Below, piece after piece: positions 7,959 through 16,350 of a stretch of DNA of 64,000 nt; positions within the stretch are counted from its first letter, which is position 1, and each line of letters begins with the position of its first letter. The notes below the pieces were generated by a model. It saw nothing but the letters and a program-made list of their open reading frames with translations, did no database searches and was not told the origin of the DNA. The stretch comes from Paroceanicella profunda. Lineage in GTDB: Bacteria > Pseudomonadota > Alphaproteobacteria > Rhodobacterales > Rhodobacteraceae. Location: positions 1,890,501 to 1,954,500 of the forward strand of contig NZ_CP040818.1 of NCBI RefSeq assembly GCF_005887635.2. The letters run 5' to 3'. The translations under genes and the position numbers were made by a program.

Positions 7959-8944
7959 AATCCCATCAGGTCACCGGAATCGGCAACGCGCTCGTGGATG
8001 TCATCGCCCCGGTGCAGGACGCCTTCCTGGCCGAGCACGGGGTGGAGAAGGGCATCATGACCCTGATCGACCGCCCGCGCGCCGCCGAGCTCTATGGCCA
8101 CATGGGCCCGGCGACCGAGATCTCCGGCGGCTCCGGCGCCAACACCATCGCCGGCCTCGCGGCGCTGGGGGATCGCACCGCCTATGTGGGCAAGGTGAAG
8201 GACGACCAGCTCGGCGCCATCTTCGCCCATGACCTGCGCGCCCAGGGCGCGACCTATGTCACCCCGCTCGCCCCCGCCGACCACGAGGCCGAGACCGGGC
8301 GCTGCATGGTGATGGTTTCGCCCGACGGCGAGCGCTCGATGAACACCTATCTCGGCGTCTCCGAGTTCCTCGCCCCCTCGGACATCGACGAGGCGCTGAT
8401 GGCCGGCTCCGAGTGGCTCTACCTCGAGGGCTACCGCTTCGACGGGCCGGAGAGCCACCAGGCCTTCGCCAAGGCGATCTCGGCCTGCAAGACCGCGGGC
8501 GGGCGCGCCTCCGTCACCCTGTCGGACCCGTTCTGCGTGGACCGGCACCGCGACGATTTCCTGAAGATGATCCGCACCGACCTCGACCTGCTCTTCGCCA
8601 ACGAGCATGAGCTGATGTCGCTCTACCAGGTGTCCACGCTTTCCGCGGCGCTGGACGCCGCCCGGGCCGATTGCGCGCTGGTGGCCTGCACGGTGGGTGC
8701 GCGCGGCGCCATCATCCTGCACGGGCAGGACACGATCGAGGTGCCGGCCACCGCCGCGAGGGTGCTGGACGCCACCGGGGCGGGCGACCTTTTCGCCGCC
8801 GGCTTCTTCCACGGGCTGGTGAGCGGGCGCGACCTCGCGGCCTGCGGGCGCATGGGCTGCATAGCGGCGGGCGAGATCATCTCGCATTACGGCGCGCGGC
8901 CCGAAGCCGACCTGAAGGCGCTGTTCTCCGCCGCGGGCCTCTGA
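7955..8944 (+). CDS. Adenosine kinase (PfkB family)
   Basis: This 329-aa ribokinase-family enzyme phosphorylates a nucleoside, probably adenosine to AMP in purine salvage. Family features are the N-terminal GIGNALVDVIAPV, the substrate-binding GGSGANTIAGLAALG and the C-terminal PfkB signature LDATGAGDLFAAGFFHG with the catalytic Asp. The start ATG overlaps the nth stop by 4 bp, with GAGGAAA just upstream. An nth-PfkB pairing is, as I remember it, common in Rhodobacterales. The next gene, an SRAP protein, follows after 17 bp. Confidence 0.92.
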   Translation: MKSHQVTGIGNALVDVIAPVQDAFLAEHGVEKGIMTLIDRPRAAELYGHMGPATEISGGSGANTIAGLAALGDRTAYVGKVKDDQLGAIFAHDLRAQGATYVTPLAPADHEAETGRCMVMVSPDGERSMNTYLGVSEFLAPSDIDEALMAGSEWLYLEGYRFDGPESHQAFAKAISACKTAGGRASVTLSDPFCVDRHRDDFLKMIRTDLDLLFANEHELMSLYQVSTLSAALDAARADCALVACTVGARGAIILHGQDTIEVPATAARVLDATGAGDLFAAGFFHGLVSGRDLAACGRMGCIAAGEIISHYGARPEADLKALFSAAGL

Positions 8945-8961
8945 CGCGGAGGGCCCGGGGG

Positions 8962-9687
8962 ATGTGCGGACGCTTCACCCACCACCTCTCCTGGGCCGAG
9001 ATCCACCGGCTCTACAACCTCACGGCGGAGGGCGACATCGCCCGCAACACCGCGCCGCGCTACAACATCTCCCCCACCGAGGACGTGCTCTTCGTGCGGG
9101 CGGGAGAGGATGACGGCGAGGTGCTGGACGAGGGGCGCTGGTGGCTTGTGCCGCCCTGGGCGAAGGAGGTGCCGAAATACCCGATGTTCAACGCCCGGGC
9201 GGAGACGGCGGCCACCAAGCCCGCCTTCCGCGAGGCGTTCCGCACCGGGCGCTGCCTGATTCCGGCGGACGGCTACTTCGAGTGGACCAAGGGCGAGGAC
9301 GGTGGCCGCGACCCCTGGTACCTGCACCTGCCCGGCGGGCGGCCCTTCTCCTTCGCCGGGCTCTGGGCGCGCAACGAGCGGCTGGGGCTGACGAGCTGCA
9401 CCATCCTCACCGCGCCCGCCGTGGCGCCGATCGACCGGCTGCATCACCGCATGCCGGTGATTCTCGCGCCCGACGCCTACGGGGAGTGGCTGTCCTCCGC
9501 CACCGGTGCCGAGGCGGCCGCGGCCCTGCTCGCCCGGCATCTCGACGGCGAGCTCGCCTTCCACCGGGTGAGCCGCCAGGTGAACGCCACCCGCTTCGAA
9601 GGCGCGTCCGCCATCGCGCCCCTCGATGCGGAGCCCCCGGGGCCGGGCCCCGGCGAAGACCCCCCGCAGCGCGACCTCTTCGGCTGA
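8962..9687 (+). CDS. SOS response-associated peptidase (SRAP, YedK/HMCES family)
   Basis: This 241-aa protein protects abasic sites in single-stranded DNA by forming a DNA-protein crosslink through Cys2. The diagnostic MCGRF start leaves Cys2 at the N-terminus after Met removal. Other family residues are visible in FNARAET (Asn), ADGYFEW (Glu) and HHRMP (His). The ATG at 8962 follows a GGAGGG. It sits in the same direction as nth, so this looks like a small base-repair cluster with the adenosine kinase gene in the middle. Confidence 0.94.
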   Translation: MCGRFTHHLSWAEIHRLYNLTAEGDIARNTAPRYNISPTEDVLFVRAGEDDGEVLDEGRWWLVPPWAKEVPKYPMFNARAETAATKPAFREAFRTGRCLIPADGYFEWTKGEDGGRDPWYLHLPGGRPFSFAGLWARNERLGLTSCTILTAPAVAPIDRLHHRMPVILAPDAYGEWLSSATGAEAAAALLARHLDGELAFHRVSRQVNATRFEGASAIAPLDAEPPGPGPGEDPPQRDLFG

Positions 9688-10493
9688 TCCGCCACCGGCG
9701 CGCGGCCCCCTGTCCCGCCCGCCCCTCACCGGGAGGGCTGCCGGGCGAATGCCACCCGCCCCTGGGCCGCCGCCATCGCCCCGCGGGAGGCGAAATATCC
9801 CGGACCGACCCCCGGGCGAGGTGTCCCGGCACGACCTCTCCGCATGGCCCGCCGCCTGCGAGCGCCCCCCTGTCCCGACCAACCCGCCCTCTCCCCGCAG
9901 GGACCGCACGCGCCGCGTCCCGCCACTTTTCGCACCGCCTGCCGCACGGACATGACGGAGCCATGAGGGCTTGCGCTGCACCGACCTCCGGCGAAGCCTC
10001 TCAGGGCAGAGGGCAGAGGGCAGAGGGCAGAGGGCAGAGGGCAGAGGGCAGAGGGCAGAGGGCAGAGGGCAGAGGGCAGAGGGCAGAGGGCAGAGGGCAG
10101 AGGGCAGAGGGCAGAGGGCAGAGGGCAGAGGGCAGAGGGCAGAGGGCAGAGGGCAGAGGGCAGAGGGCAGAGGGCAGAGGGCAGAGGGCAGAGGGCAGAG
10201 GGCAGAGGGCAGAGGGCAGAGGGCAGAGGGCAGAGGGCAGAGGGCAGAGGGCAGAGGGCAGAGGGCAGAGGGCAGAGGGCAGAGGGCAGAGGGCAGAGGG
10301 CAGAGGGCAGAGGGCAGAGGGCAGAGGGCAGAGGGCAGAGGGCAGGATGTGCCGGCGCCTGCCCGGGAAACGCCCGCGGCGCAGGGCGGGGAAGGTGCCC
10401 CCGGCGTCGCGCCGCAATCACAGGAATCGGGTGGCCCGGCCGGGCCCGGGGCGGCTAGGCAGGGGGCCTGTCACACTCCAGGGGAGCCTGCCC
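9688..10493. other. Gap dominated by a 343-bp heptamer array
   Basis: Apart from the AGGGCAG array and the ribosome-binding region of the DUF1203 gene, I see nothing. Long open frames on all six strands here are created by the stop-free repeat. Confidence 0.7.
10003..10345. repeat. 49 perfect tandem copies of AGGGCAG
   Basis: The 343 bp contain 49 uninterrupted copies of a 7-bp unit with no mismatch that I can find. Seven is not a multiple of three and the unit makes no stop codon in any frame, so all six frames are open: RAEGRGQ repeats on the plus strand and PLPSALC repeats on the minus strand. Each unit has one GGG run spaced by four bases, giving a long series of potential G-quadruplexes on the plus strand. 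Perfect identity indicates recent expansion or an unstable locus. Assembly copy number is uncertain. Confidence 0.97.
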
Positions 10494-10961
10494 ATGTCCT
10501 TCCGCATCACCGGCCTTGCGGCCGACCCGTTCCTGCCGCTTTACGGCCTCGACACCGACATTCTCGCCGCCCGGGGCATTCTGCGGATGACCGCCGGCGC
10601 GGCGCCGGACTTCCCGGACCGGGTGGAGCTGCGCCATGCCCGGGAGGGCGAAACCGTGCTGCTGCTCAACCACGTGTCGCAGCCCGCGGCCTCGCCCTAC
10701 CGCGCCACCCTCGCGATCTTCGTCATCGAGGGGGCGGAGACCGCCTATGACCGGGTGGACACCGTGCCGGAGGTGATGCGCCCGCGCCTCCTCTCCCTGC
10801 GCGGCTTCGATGAGGAGGGCATGATGCGCGACGCCGATGTCGTCGAGGGCACCGCCGTGGAAGGCCTGATCGACCGGTTGTTCGAGATGCCGGAGATCAC
10901 CGAGATCCACGCGCACTATGCCCGGCGCGGCTGCTTCGCCGGCCGCATCACCCGGGGCTGA
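10494..10961 (+). CDS. DUF1203 domain-containing protein
   Basis: This 155-aa protein matches DUF1203 from memory: start MSFRITGLAADPFLPLYGL, a central ARHA/RHAREGETVLLLNHV-type strand pair and a C-terminal IHAHYARRGCFAGRI. Function is not established. The ATG at 10494 has AGGGGAG about 8 bp upstream. It is preceded by the AGGGCAG array, whose last copy lies about 150 bp before the start codon, so the repeat is close enough to matter for its expression. It converges on the MFS gene 6 bp downstream. Confidence 0.85.
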   Translation: MSFRITGLAADPFLPLYGLDTDILAARGILRMTAGAAPDFPDRVELRHAREGETVLLLNHVSQPAASPYRATLAIFVIEGAETAYDRVDTVPEVMRPRLLSLRGFDEEGMMRDADVVEGTAVEGLIDRLFEMPEITEIHAHYARRGCFAGRITRG

Positions 10962-10967
10962 GCCGGC

Positions 10968-12413
10968 TCAGGCCGCGCGCAGCGAGGGCGCGCGCGCCGG
11001 CATCCGCACGAAATGCGCGGCGGCCACCAGCCCGACCCCGGCCAGCGGCAGGCAGGCGATGAAGATCGCCGCTGCCACGCGCTGCGCGGTTGCAAGGTCC
11101 ATCGTGGCGTCCAGCCCGAAGGCGTTCGCCACGATCCCAACCCAGGCCGCCCCCACGGCGTAGCCCATGCGCTGCACCGTGGGGAAGGCGCCGGCGACAC
11201 GCTCCAGCTCGCCCTCCGGCGCCAGCGCCCGGGCGCGGCGCAGGATGAAGGTCCAGGCCATGCCGAACCCGCCGCCCTTGAGCACCGCCAGCAGGGTGAT
11301 GAGCCACAGCGGCCCCGCCGGCAGCGCCGCGGCCGAGCCGGCAACGCTCACGGTGATCAGCGCCATGCCGGTGAGGATCAGCCGCCCGTCATGCCGCTCC
11401 GCCGCGCCGGAGACCAGCACCGCCATCACCGTCCAGGACACCGAGGAGGCGGCGATGATGTAGCCCGCCAGCAGCGCCGATGTCCCGTGGATGCGGGCCA
11501 TCAGCAGCGGCCCGAAGATGTTCATGGTGATGGTCGCGGCGGCGAAGCAGAAGATCATCACCAGCGCGGCGCCCGCCGGCTGGCGCAGGTTCAGCGGCCC
11601 CGCCGGCAGCAGGCGGCCGGCCCCGGCCCGCCCGTCGATCCGCACGAACACCCAGAGGCAGCCGAGCCCGGCCAGCACCAGCAGCGGCGTGCGCAGCGCG
11701 GTCACCTCGATGCCGGCGAAGGCGATCAGCACCACCCCCCCGGCCAGGCAGGCCAGCCGCCGCACCGGGATGCGGCCCTGCTCCCGCGCCGCGGCGGCGG
11801 ATTTCCCCGGCATGTCGGCCGAGCGCATCAGGATCCAGGCGGTGAGCGCCACCGCCTGCAGCATGAACAGCGCGAAACCGCCCCGCCAGCTGCCGTATTC
11901 CACGAACATGCCGCCGATCAGCGGCCCCAGGAAGGCCGAGACCCCCCAGAGCGTGGAGATCGCCGCCATGGCCCGGGCGGTGAGATGGGCGGGGAAATAC
12001 CGGCTGGCGGAGACGAAGCTCAGCGCCACCAGCCCGCCGCCGCCCCAGCCCTGCAGCAGCCGCCCGGCCAGCATCACCCACATCTCCGGCGCCGCCGCCG
12101 ACAGGGCGCAGCCGAGGGCGTAGACCGCCGCATGGGCGGCCATCGGCAGGCGCACGCCGTGGCGCATCGACAGCAGGCCGCTCATCGCGCCGGCCACGAT
12201 GGAGCCCACCTCGTAGAGCGCCGATGTCCAGGAGATCAGCCGCGTGCCGCCGATGTCGGCCACGATCGAGGGCATCATCGTGGAGACCAGCAGGCTGTCG
12301 GCCGCGTGCAGCCACACCCCGAGGCACACCAGCAGCAGGCTGGGCGCATAGCGCGGGGTGAGCAGTTCGCGCCATGACCCGGTGGGCCGGTTGCCGGATG
12401 AGGGATTGTCCAC
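10968..12413 (-). CDS. MFS transporter (drug/efflux type)
   Basis: This 481-aa polytopic membrane protein has around twelve to fourteen hydrophobic segments. MRHGVRLPM matches the MFS loop 2-3 motif and LLQGWGGGGLVALSF the EmrB-like motif C region, suggesting a proton-driven exporter. The substrate is unknown. It is divergent from an Fe-S-type HTH regulator, with a 54-bp AT-rich interval that contains a palindrome. That arrangement suggests an efflux pump controlled by its neighbour. Confidence 0.88.
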   Translation of the reverse strand: MDNPSSGNRPTGSWRELLTPRYAPSLLLVCLGVWLHAADSLLVSTMMPSIVADIGGTRLISWTSALYEVGSIVAGAMSGLLSMRHGVRLPMAAHAAVYALGCALSAAAPEMWVMLAGRLLQGWGGGGLVALSFVSASRYFPAHLTARAMAAISTLWGVSAFLGPLIGGMFVEYGSWRGGFALFMLQAVALTAWILMRSADMPGKSAAAAREQGRIPVRRLACLAGGVVLIAFAGIEVTALRTPLLVLAGLGCLWVFVRIDGRAGAGRLLPAGPLNLRQPAGAALVMIFCFAAATITMNIFGPLLMARIHGTSALLAGYIIAASSVSWTVMAVLVSGAAERHDGRLILTGMALITVSVAGSAAALPAGPLWLITLLAVLKGGGFGMAWTFILRRARALAPEGELERVAGAFPTVQRMGYAVGAAWVGIVANAFGLDATMDLATAQRVAAAIFIACLPLAGVGLVAAAHFVRMPARAPSLRAA

Positions 12414-12430
12414 GACGAGATCCTGTATTA

Positions 12431-12446
12431 TAAAGTCATTACTTTA
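12431..12446. promoter_or_regulatory. Palindromic operator in the MFS/regulator divergent promoter
   Basis: TAAAGT and ACTTTA form a perfect 6-bp inverted repeat around CATT, inside the only AT-rich stretch between the two divergent start codons. It is a good candidate binding site for the SufR-like regulator, able to control both genes. Confidence 0.6.
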
Positions 12447-12467
12447 AATAATCGGCCTGGAGAACCC

Positions 12468-13127
12468 ATGTCAATGCCATATCAGGGGCCCGGCGACGGA
12501 TCCGCCGCCACGGGAGACCGGCTGCTCTGGCTGCTCAAGAGCGCCGGGCCGCAGACCATCTCCGACCTCGGCGCCGCCCTCGGCATGACCGCTGCGGGCG
12601 CGCAGCAGCATCTCGCCCGGCTGGAGGCGCTGGGCCTGGTGCGGGCCGAGGCCCGGCCGCGGGGCAGGGGCCGGCCGCGCAAGTTCTGGCATCTCACCGA
12701 ACGCGGGCATGGTCGCTTTCCCGACCGCCACGCGGACCTCACCCTCGGCCTGATCGAGGCGGCGCGCGAGGCCTTCGGCGATGCGGGGCTCGACACCCTG
12801 ATCTCCCGGCGCGAGGCGGCAACGCGCGCCACCTATGCCGCGGCGCTTGCGCCGGAGACCGCGCTGTCCGGCCGCCTCGCCGCCCTCGCCGCGGCGCGCA
12901 GCCGCGAGGGCTACATGGCCGAGTGGCGCGACGAGGGCGCGGCCGGCCTGCTGTTCATCGAGAACCACTGTCCGATCTGCGCGGCGGCCCGGGCCTGCCA
13001 GGGGCTGTGCCGGGCGGAACTCGCGACCTTTCGCGCGCTGCTCGGCCCGGAGGTGAGCGTGGAGCGCGAGGACCATATTCTCGCCGGCGCCCGCCGCTGC
13101 GCCTACCGCGTGCGCCCGCGGGACTGA
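12468..13127 (+). CDS. SufR-like Fe-S cluster transcriptional regulator
   Basis: This 219-aa regulator has an N-terminal winged helix (residues 20-75, TISDLGAALGMTAAGAQQHLARLE) and a C-terminal cysteine domain: ENHCPIC with Cys168 and Cys171, Cys177, Cys181 and RRCAYRVRP with Cys211. The Cys168/Cys181/Cys211 set matches the cluster-ligand pattern of SufR-type repressors. No suf genes are nearby. Instead it is divergent from an MFS exporter, so it may link efflux to redox, nitric oxide or iron status. The ATG is preceded by CTGGAGAACCC. Confidence 0.85.
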   Translation: MSMPYQGPGDGSAATGDRLLWLLKSAGPQTISDLGAALGMTAAGAQQHLARLEALGLVRAEARPRGRGRPRKFWHLTERGHGRFPDRHADLTLGLIEAAREAFGDAGLDTLISRREAATRATYAAALAPETALSGRLAALAAARSREGYMAEWRDEGAAGLLFIENHCPICAAARACQGLCRAELATFRALLGPEVSVEREDHILAGARRCAYRVRPRD

Positions 13128-13765
13128 GCCCCCCGCACGTGCCCCCTTGACCGGTGCGGCCCGGCCCCCGAGCCGTCTTCGACTGCCGGACTGCCGGACT
13201 GCCGGACTGCCGGACTGCCGGACTGCCGGACTGCCGGACTGCCGGACTGCCGGACTGCCGGACTGCCGGACTGCCGGACTGCCGGACTGCCGGACTGCCG
13301 GACTGCCGGACTGCCGGACTGCCGGACTGCCGGACTGCCGGACTGCCGGACTGCCGGACTGCGATATGTGGGGACCGGCAGGCCCGCTTGGGGCGGCCCG
13401 GCTGTGGGGAGTGCAGGGCGCTGCGAATCCCGCCGTCCGGATGGTCTGTGGGCGCCCGGTGGCGGCGCCGAGCGGGGTGGGGCAGGCGGTAGCGGACGAG
13501 GCCGCTGCGCGCCCGTGTCTGGGACGCGCAGGGCGGCCCCCGAGGCAGGGCGCGCCCTCGGTATCCGCCCGCAAAGGGCGCCGGTGCCGGACGCGGGAAG
13601 GGCGCTGCCGGGCCGGCGGGCAGGGCGGTTCGGCGCCGGGCGGACCGCGGCCCTGCCCACCTTCGGAGCGGAAATCCGGCCCGCGGGTGGTGCGCTGCCG
13701 AAAAACCGCGTAGCATTCCGGTCATTCCACCGAAAATCCTGCCAGATCGCGTCGAGGACATTTGC
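13128..13765. other. Gene-free gap with octamer array
   Basis: The first part is the GACTGCCG array. The remainder (13363-13765) is GC-rich sequence without a credible gene. AT content rises just before the O-methyltransferase start (13700-13760), where its promoter should lie. Confidence 0.6.
13181..13362. repeat. 22.75 perfect tandem copies of GACTGCCG
   Basis: The 182 bp hold 22 full copies plus 6 bases of an 8-bp unit, with no mismatch seen. Eight is not a multiple of three and no stop codon arises, so several frames stay open (RTAGLPDC and AVRQSGSP repeats). Each junction contains the self-complementary CCGG. It lies between the SufR-like gene and the O-methyltransferase gene. Confidence 0.97.
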
Positions 13766-14779
13766 ATGACACTTCTCACCAGGGCCGAAGAGATTTCCGA
13801 CGTCGCCTTCGGATTCATGGGATCGAAAGCGCTTTTCGCAGCCCTCCACCACGGAGTATTCACCGCGCTCTCCGGGCAGTCGCTCACCGCCGAGCAGGCG
13901 GGTGCCGCCACCGGCCTGCACCCGGAGCGCGCGCGCACCCTTCTCACGGCGCTGGCCGCGCTCGGGCTGGTGTCGGTCGAGGGGGAGTGCTTCGCGAACG
14001 CCCCGGCCGCCGAGGCCTTTCTGGTGAAGGGGGCGAAGCACGATTTCGGCGATTACCTGCGCCTGCAGGTGGACCGGCAGATGTATCCGCTGCTCGACCA
14101 GATCGAGAAGGCGCTGGACAACACCCTGCCCGAGGAGGCCACCGCCTCCTACGCCGACTGGTTCTCCGACCCGGGGGAGGCCGAGCTCTACTCCGCCAGC
14201 CAGCACTCCGGCTCGCTGGGCCCGGCGCGCAGCCTCGCGCGCAGCGTGGACCTCTCCGAGGCGCGGCAACTGCTCGATGTCGGCGGCGGCACCGGGGCCT
14301 TCGCCATCACCCTGTGTCAGGCCTGGCCGGAGCTGGAGGTGACGATCGTCGATTTCCCGAATGTCGCCGCGCTGGGCACCGCCTATGTGAAGCAGGCCGG
14401 GCTGGACGACCGCATCCACTACGCCCCGGGCGACGCGCTGCAGGCGGACTGGCCGCAGGCGCAGGACGCGATCCTGATGTCCTACCTGTTCTCCGGCGTG
14501 CCGGGGGAGGCGCATGACGGGCTGCTGAGCCGCGCCTACCAGCATCTCTCGCCGGGCGGGCGGCTGATGATCCATGATTTCGTGGTGAAATCCGACCGTA
14601 CGGGCCCGAAGCTCGCCGCGCTCTGGCAGCTCCAGCACACGGCCTTCACGCCGGAGGCGCGCTCGCTCGACGATGCCTGGCTGGACGCGGCGCTGGGCAA
14701 CGCCGGCTTCGCCGAGGCGAGCGTGGAGACCATGATCCCCGGCATGACCATGCTGGCACAGGGCGTGCGGCCCATGTGA
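13766..14779 (+). CDS. O-methyltransferase, dimerisation-domain type (AdoMet_MTases class II)
   Basis: This 337-aa protein has an N-terminal winged-helix dimerisation domain (about residues 10-95, EQAGAATGLHPERARTLLTALAALG) and a C-terminal Methyltransf_2 SAM domain with LLDVGGGTGAFAI, VTIVDFPNV and GGRLMIHDF. This architecture is shared by acetylserotonin, hydroxyneurosporene and bacteriochlorophyll-associated methyltransferases and many natural-product enzymes. The CrtF and BchU families are related, but no carotenoid or bacteriochlorophyll genes are nearby. The substrate is unknown. The gene is followed by the promoter region of an esterase. Confidence 0.85.
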   Translation: MTLLTRAEEISDVAFGFMGSKALFAALHHGVFTALSGQSLTAEQAGAATGLHPERARTLLTALAALGLVSVEGECFANAPAAEAFLVKGAKHDFGDYLRLQVDRQMYPLLDQIEKALDNTLPEEATASYADWFSDPGEAELYSASQHSGSLGPARSLARSVDLSEARQLLDVGGGTGAFAITLCQAWPELEVTIVDFPNVAALGTAYVKQAGLDDRIHYAPGDALQADWPQAQDAILMSYLFSGVPGEAHDGLLSRAYQHLSPGGRLMIHDFVVKSDRTGPKLAALWQLQHTAFTPEARSLDDAWLDAALGNAGFAEASVETMIPGMTMLAQGVRPM

Positions 14780-14856
14780 TCCGGCCCGTCTGGGCAGCCC
14801 CGCCCGATGCGCGCTCCGCCGCGGTGCGGGGCGCGTTTCGCCGTCATCGCATAAAA

Positions 14857-14939
14857 ATATCGCGCACGATATTATCGCGCTATTGACGTGGCTGCGACAG
14901 TCGCCTAATTAAATCGCACACGATGCAATCGACAGCGAT
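14857..14939 (+). promoter_or_regulatory. Promoter with three ATCG-N4-CGAT palindromes
   Basis: The 100 bp before the esterase gene are AT-rich. ATATCG-CGCA-CGATAT (14857-14872), ATCG-CACA-CGAT (14913-14924) and ATCG-ACAG-CGAT (14928-14939) are three copies of one palindrome. TTGACG at 14883-14888 looks like a -35 element, with AT-rich TAATTAAAT about 17 bp later. The last two palindromes would sit just after the -10 region, a typical repressor position. The regulator is not identified. Confidence 0.6.
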
Positions 14940-14957
14940 ACGAAAGGTGACACGATC

Positions 14958-15971
14958 ATGACCCACGGTTTCCTGAAGGCCGGCGCCGCAATCCTCGCCC
15001 TCGCCACCGGCAGTGCCGAGGCCGGGCCGGTGCTCTATCCCGATGCCGCCGCCTTCGTCGCGGCCACCGCGAAGGGCGCCCCGATCTACACCCTCAGCCC
15101 AGCGGACGCCCGCGAGGTGCTGCACGGCGCCCAGTCCGGCCCGGTGGCGGCGCCCGCCGTTGACATCGAGGACCGGACCCTGCCCGTCGGCCCGACCGGC
15201 ACGACGAAGATCCGCATCCTGCGCCCGGCCGGCCTGGGCGATGCCGCCCCCGCCGTGGTGTATTTCCACGGTGCCGGCTGGGTGATGGGCGACACGCTCA
15301 CCCATGACCGCCTGGTGCGCGAGATCGCGGCCGGCGCGGGCGCCGTGGTGATCTTCGTGGAGTACGAGCGGTCGCCCGAGGCCCGCTACCCGGTGGCCGT
15401 CGAGCAGGACTACGCCGTGACCCGCCACGTGGCCGAGCATCCGGAGGAATTCGGCATCGACCCGGCCCGCATCGCCATCGCCGGTGACAGCGTGGGCGGC
15501 AACATGACCGCCGTCGTCAGCCTTCTGGCCAAGGAACGCGGCGCGCCCGCCCTCGTCGCCCAACTCCTGTTCTACCCGGTGACGGACGCCGGGCTCGACA
15601 CCCCGTCCTACGCGCAGTTCGCCGAGGGCCCCTGGCTCACCCGCGCCGCGATGGCGTGGTTCTGGGACCAGTACCTGCCGGAGGAGGCCGCGCGCGAGGA
15701 CATCCATGTCTCGCCGCTGAACGCGACGCCCGGGCAGCTGGCCGGCCTGCCGCCCGCGCTGGTGATCACCTCGGCCAACGACGTGTTGCGCGACGAGGGC
15801 GAAGCCTATGCGGCGAAGCTGATCGCCGCCGGCGTGCCCACGGTGCAGACCCGCTACGCCGGCACGATCCACGATTTCGTGATGCTGAACGCGCTTGCCG
15901 ACCTGCCGGGCACCCGCGCCGCCATCGCCCAGGCGACCGGCTTCCTGCGCGACCGCTTCGCCGCCCGGTAA
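14958..15971 (+). CDS. Secreted HSL-family alpha/beta hydrolase (esterase)
   Basis: This 337-aa esterase has a probable signal peptide (MTHGFLKAGAAILALATG, cleavage after SAEA near residue 22). The oxyanion-hole motif reads HGAGW instead of the usual HGGG. The nucleophile elbow is GDSVGGN, and the acid and base are in DVLRDEG and TIHDF. These are features of the hormone-sensitive-lipase family, which cleaves short acyl esters. Export means it should act in the periplasm or outside. AAAGGTG lies about 11 bp upstream of the ATG. It stands alone with a palindrome-rich promoter, so it is probably induced by a specific ligand. Confidence 0.88.
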   Translation: MTHGFLKAGAAILALATGSAEAGPVLYPDAAAFVAATAKGAPIYTLSPADAREVLHGAQSGPVAAPAVDIEDRTLPVGPTGTTKIRILRPAGLGDAAPAVVYFHGAGWVMGDTLTHDRLVREIAAGAGAVVIFVEYERSPEARYPVAVEQDYAVTRHVAEHPEEFGIDPARIAIAGDSVGGNMTAVVSLLAKERGAPALVAQLLFYPVTDAGLDTPSYAQFAEGPWLTRAAMAWFWDQYLPEEAAREDIHVSPLNATPGQLAGLPPALVITSANDVLRDEGEAYAAKLIAAGVPTVQTRYAGTIHDFVMLNALADLPGTRAAIAQATGFLRDRFAAR

Positions 15972-16350
15972 GCGCGCCTCCCCCCGCACCGCCGACAGGG
16001 CCGCGGTCCCCCCCGGGACGCGGCCCTTCCGCATGCCGGGGCGGCCGCGCCCCGGTCGCGAAACACGCCCCGCCCGTGCCGCGCCGCCGCCGTGCCCGGG
16101 CGCCGGCGTCGTGCCCGGACGCCGGCGGTCCTCCCGGTGCCCGCGCGTGGAGATGCGCCCGACACGAGGCGCGCCCTTGCAGGCGTCTCGGGAGGGCCGT
16201 CCAGCCCCCGCGCGCGGAGATTTCCTCCCGCCGCGCGGAGAAGGCTTGAGCCTCCGGCCCGGCGCCGCCACACTGCTCAAGGACCGATGGGGGAGAAAAA
16301 CGCGTGACATACAGCAACTTGACTGCGCGCGCCGCGGCCGGGGCGCGCCG
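15972..16350. other. Gene-free interval between esterase and GS-like gene
   Basis: This is GC-rich sequence with short direct repeats (GCCGGCG and CGTGCCCGG types near 16080-16130) and no supported gene. Confidence 0.45.

Noticed and set aside
9722..10961. Long ORFs across the AGGGCAG array, including one reading into the DUF1203 protein
   Set aside because: The frame is open only because the heptamer has no stop in any frame. The DUF1203 homology starts at its own ATG (10494) with a ribosome-binding site.
12471..14638. Minus-strand ORFs with AVRQSGSP repeats through the octamer array
   Set aside because: They run antisense through the SufR-like and O-methyltransferase genes and owe their length to the stop-free 8-mer.
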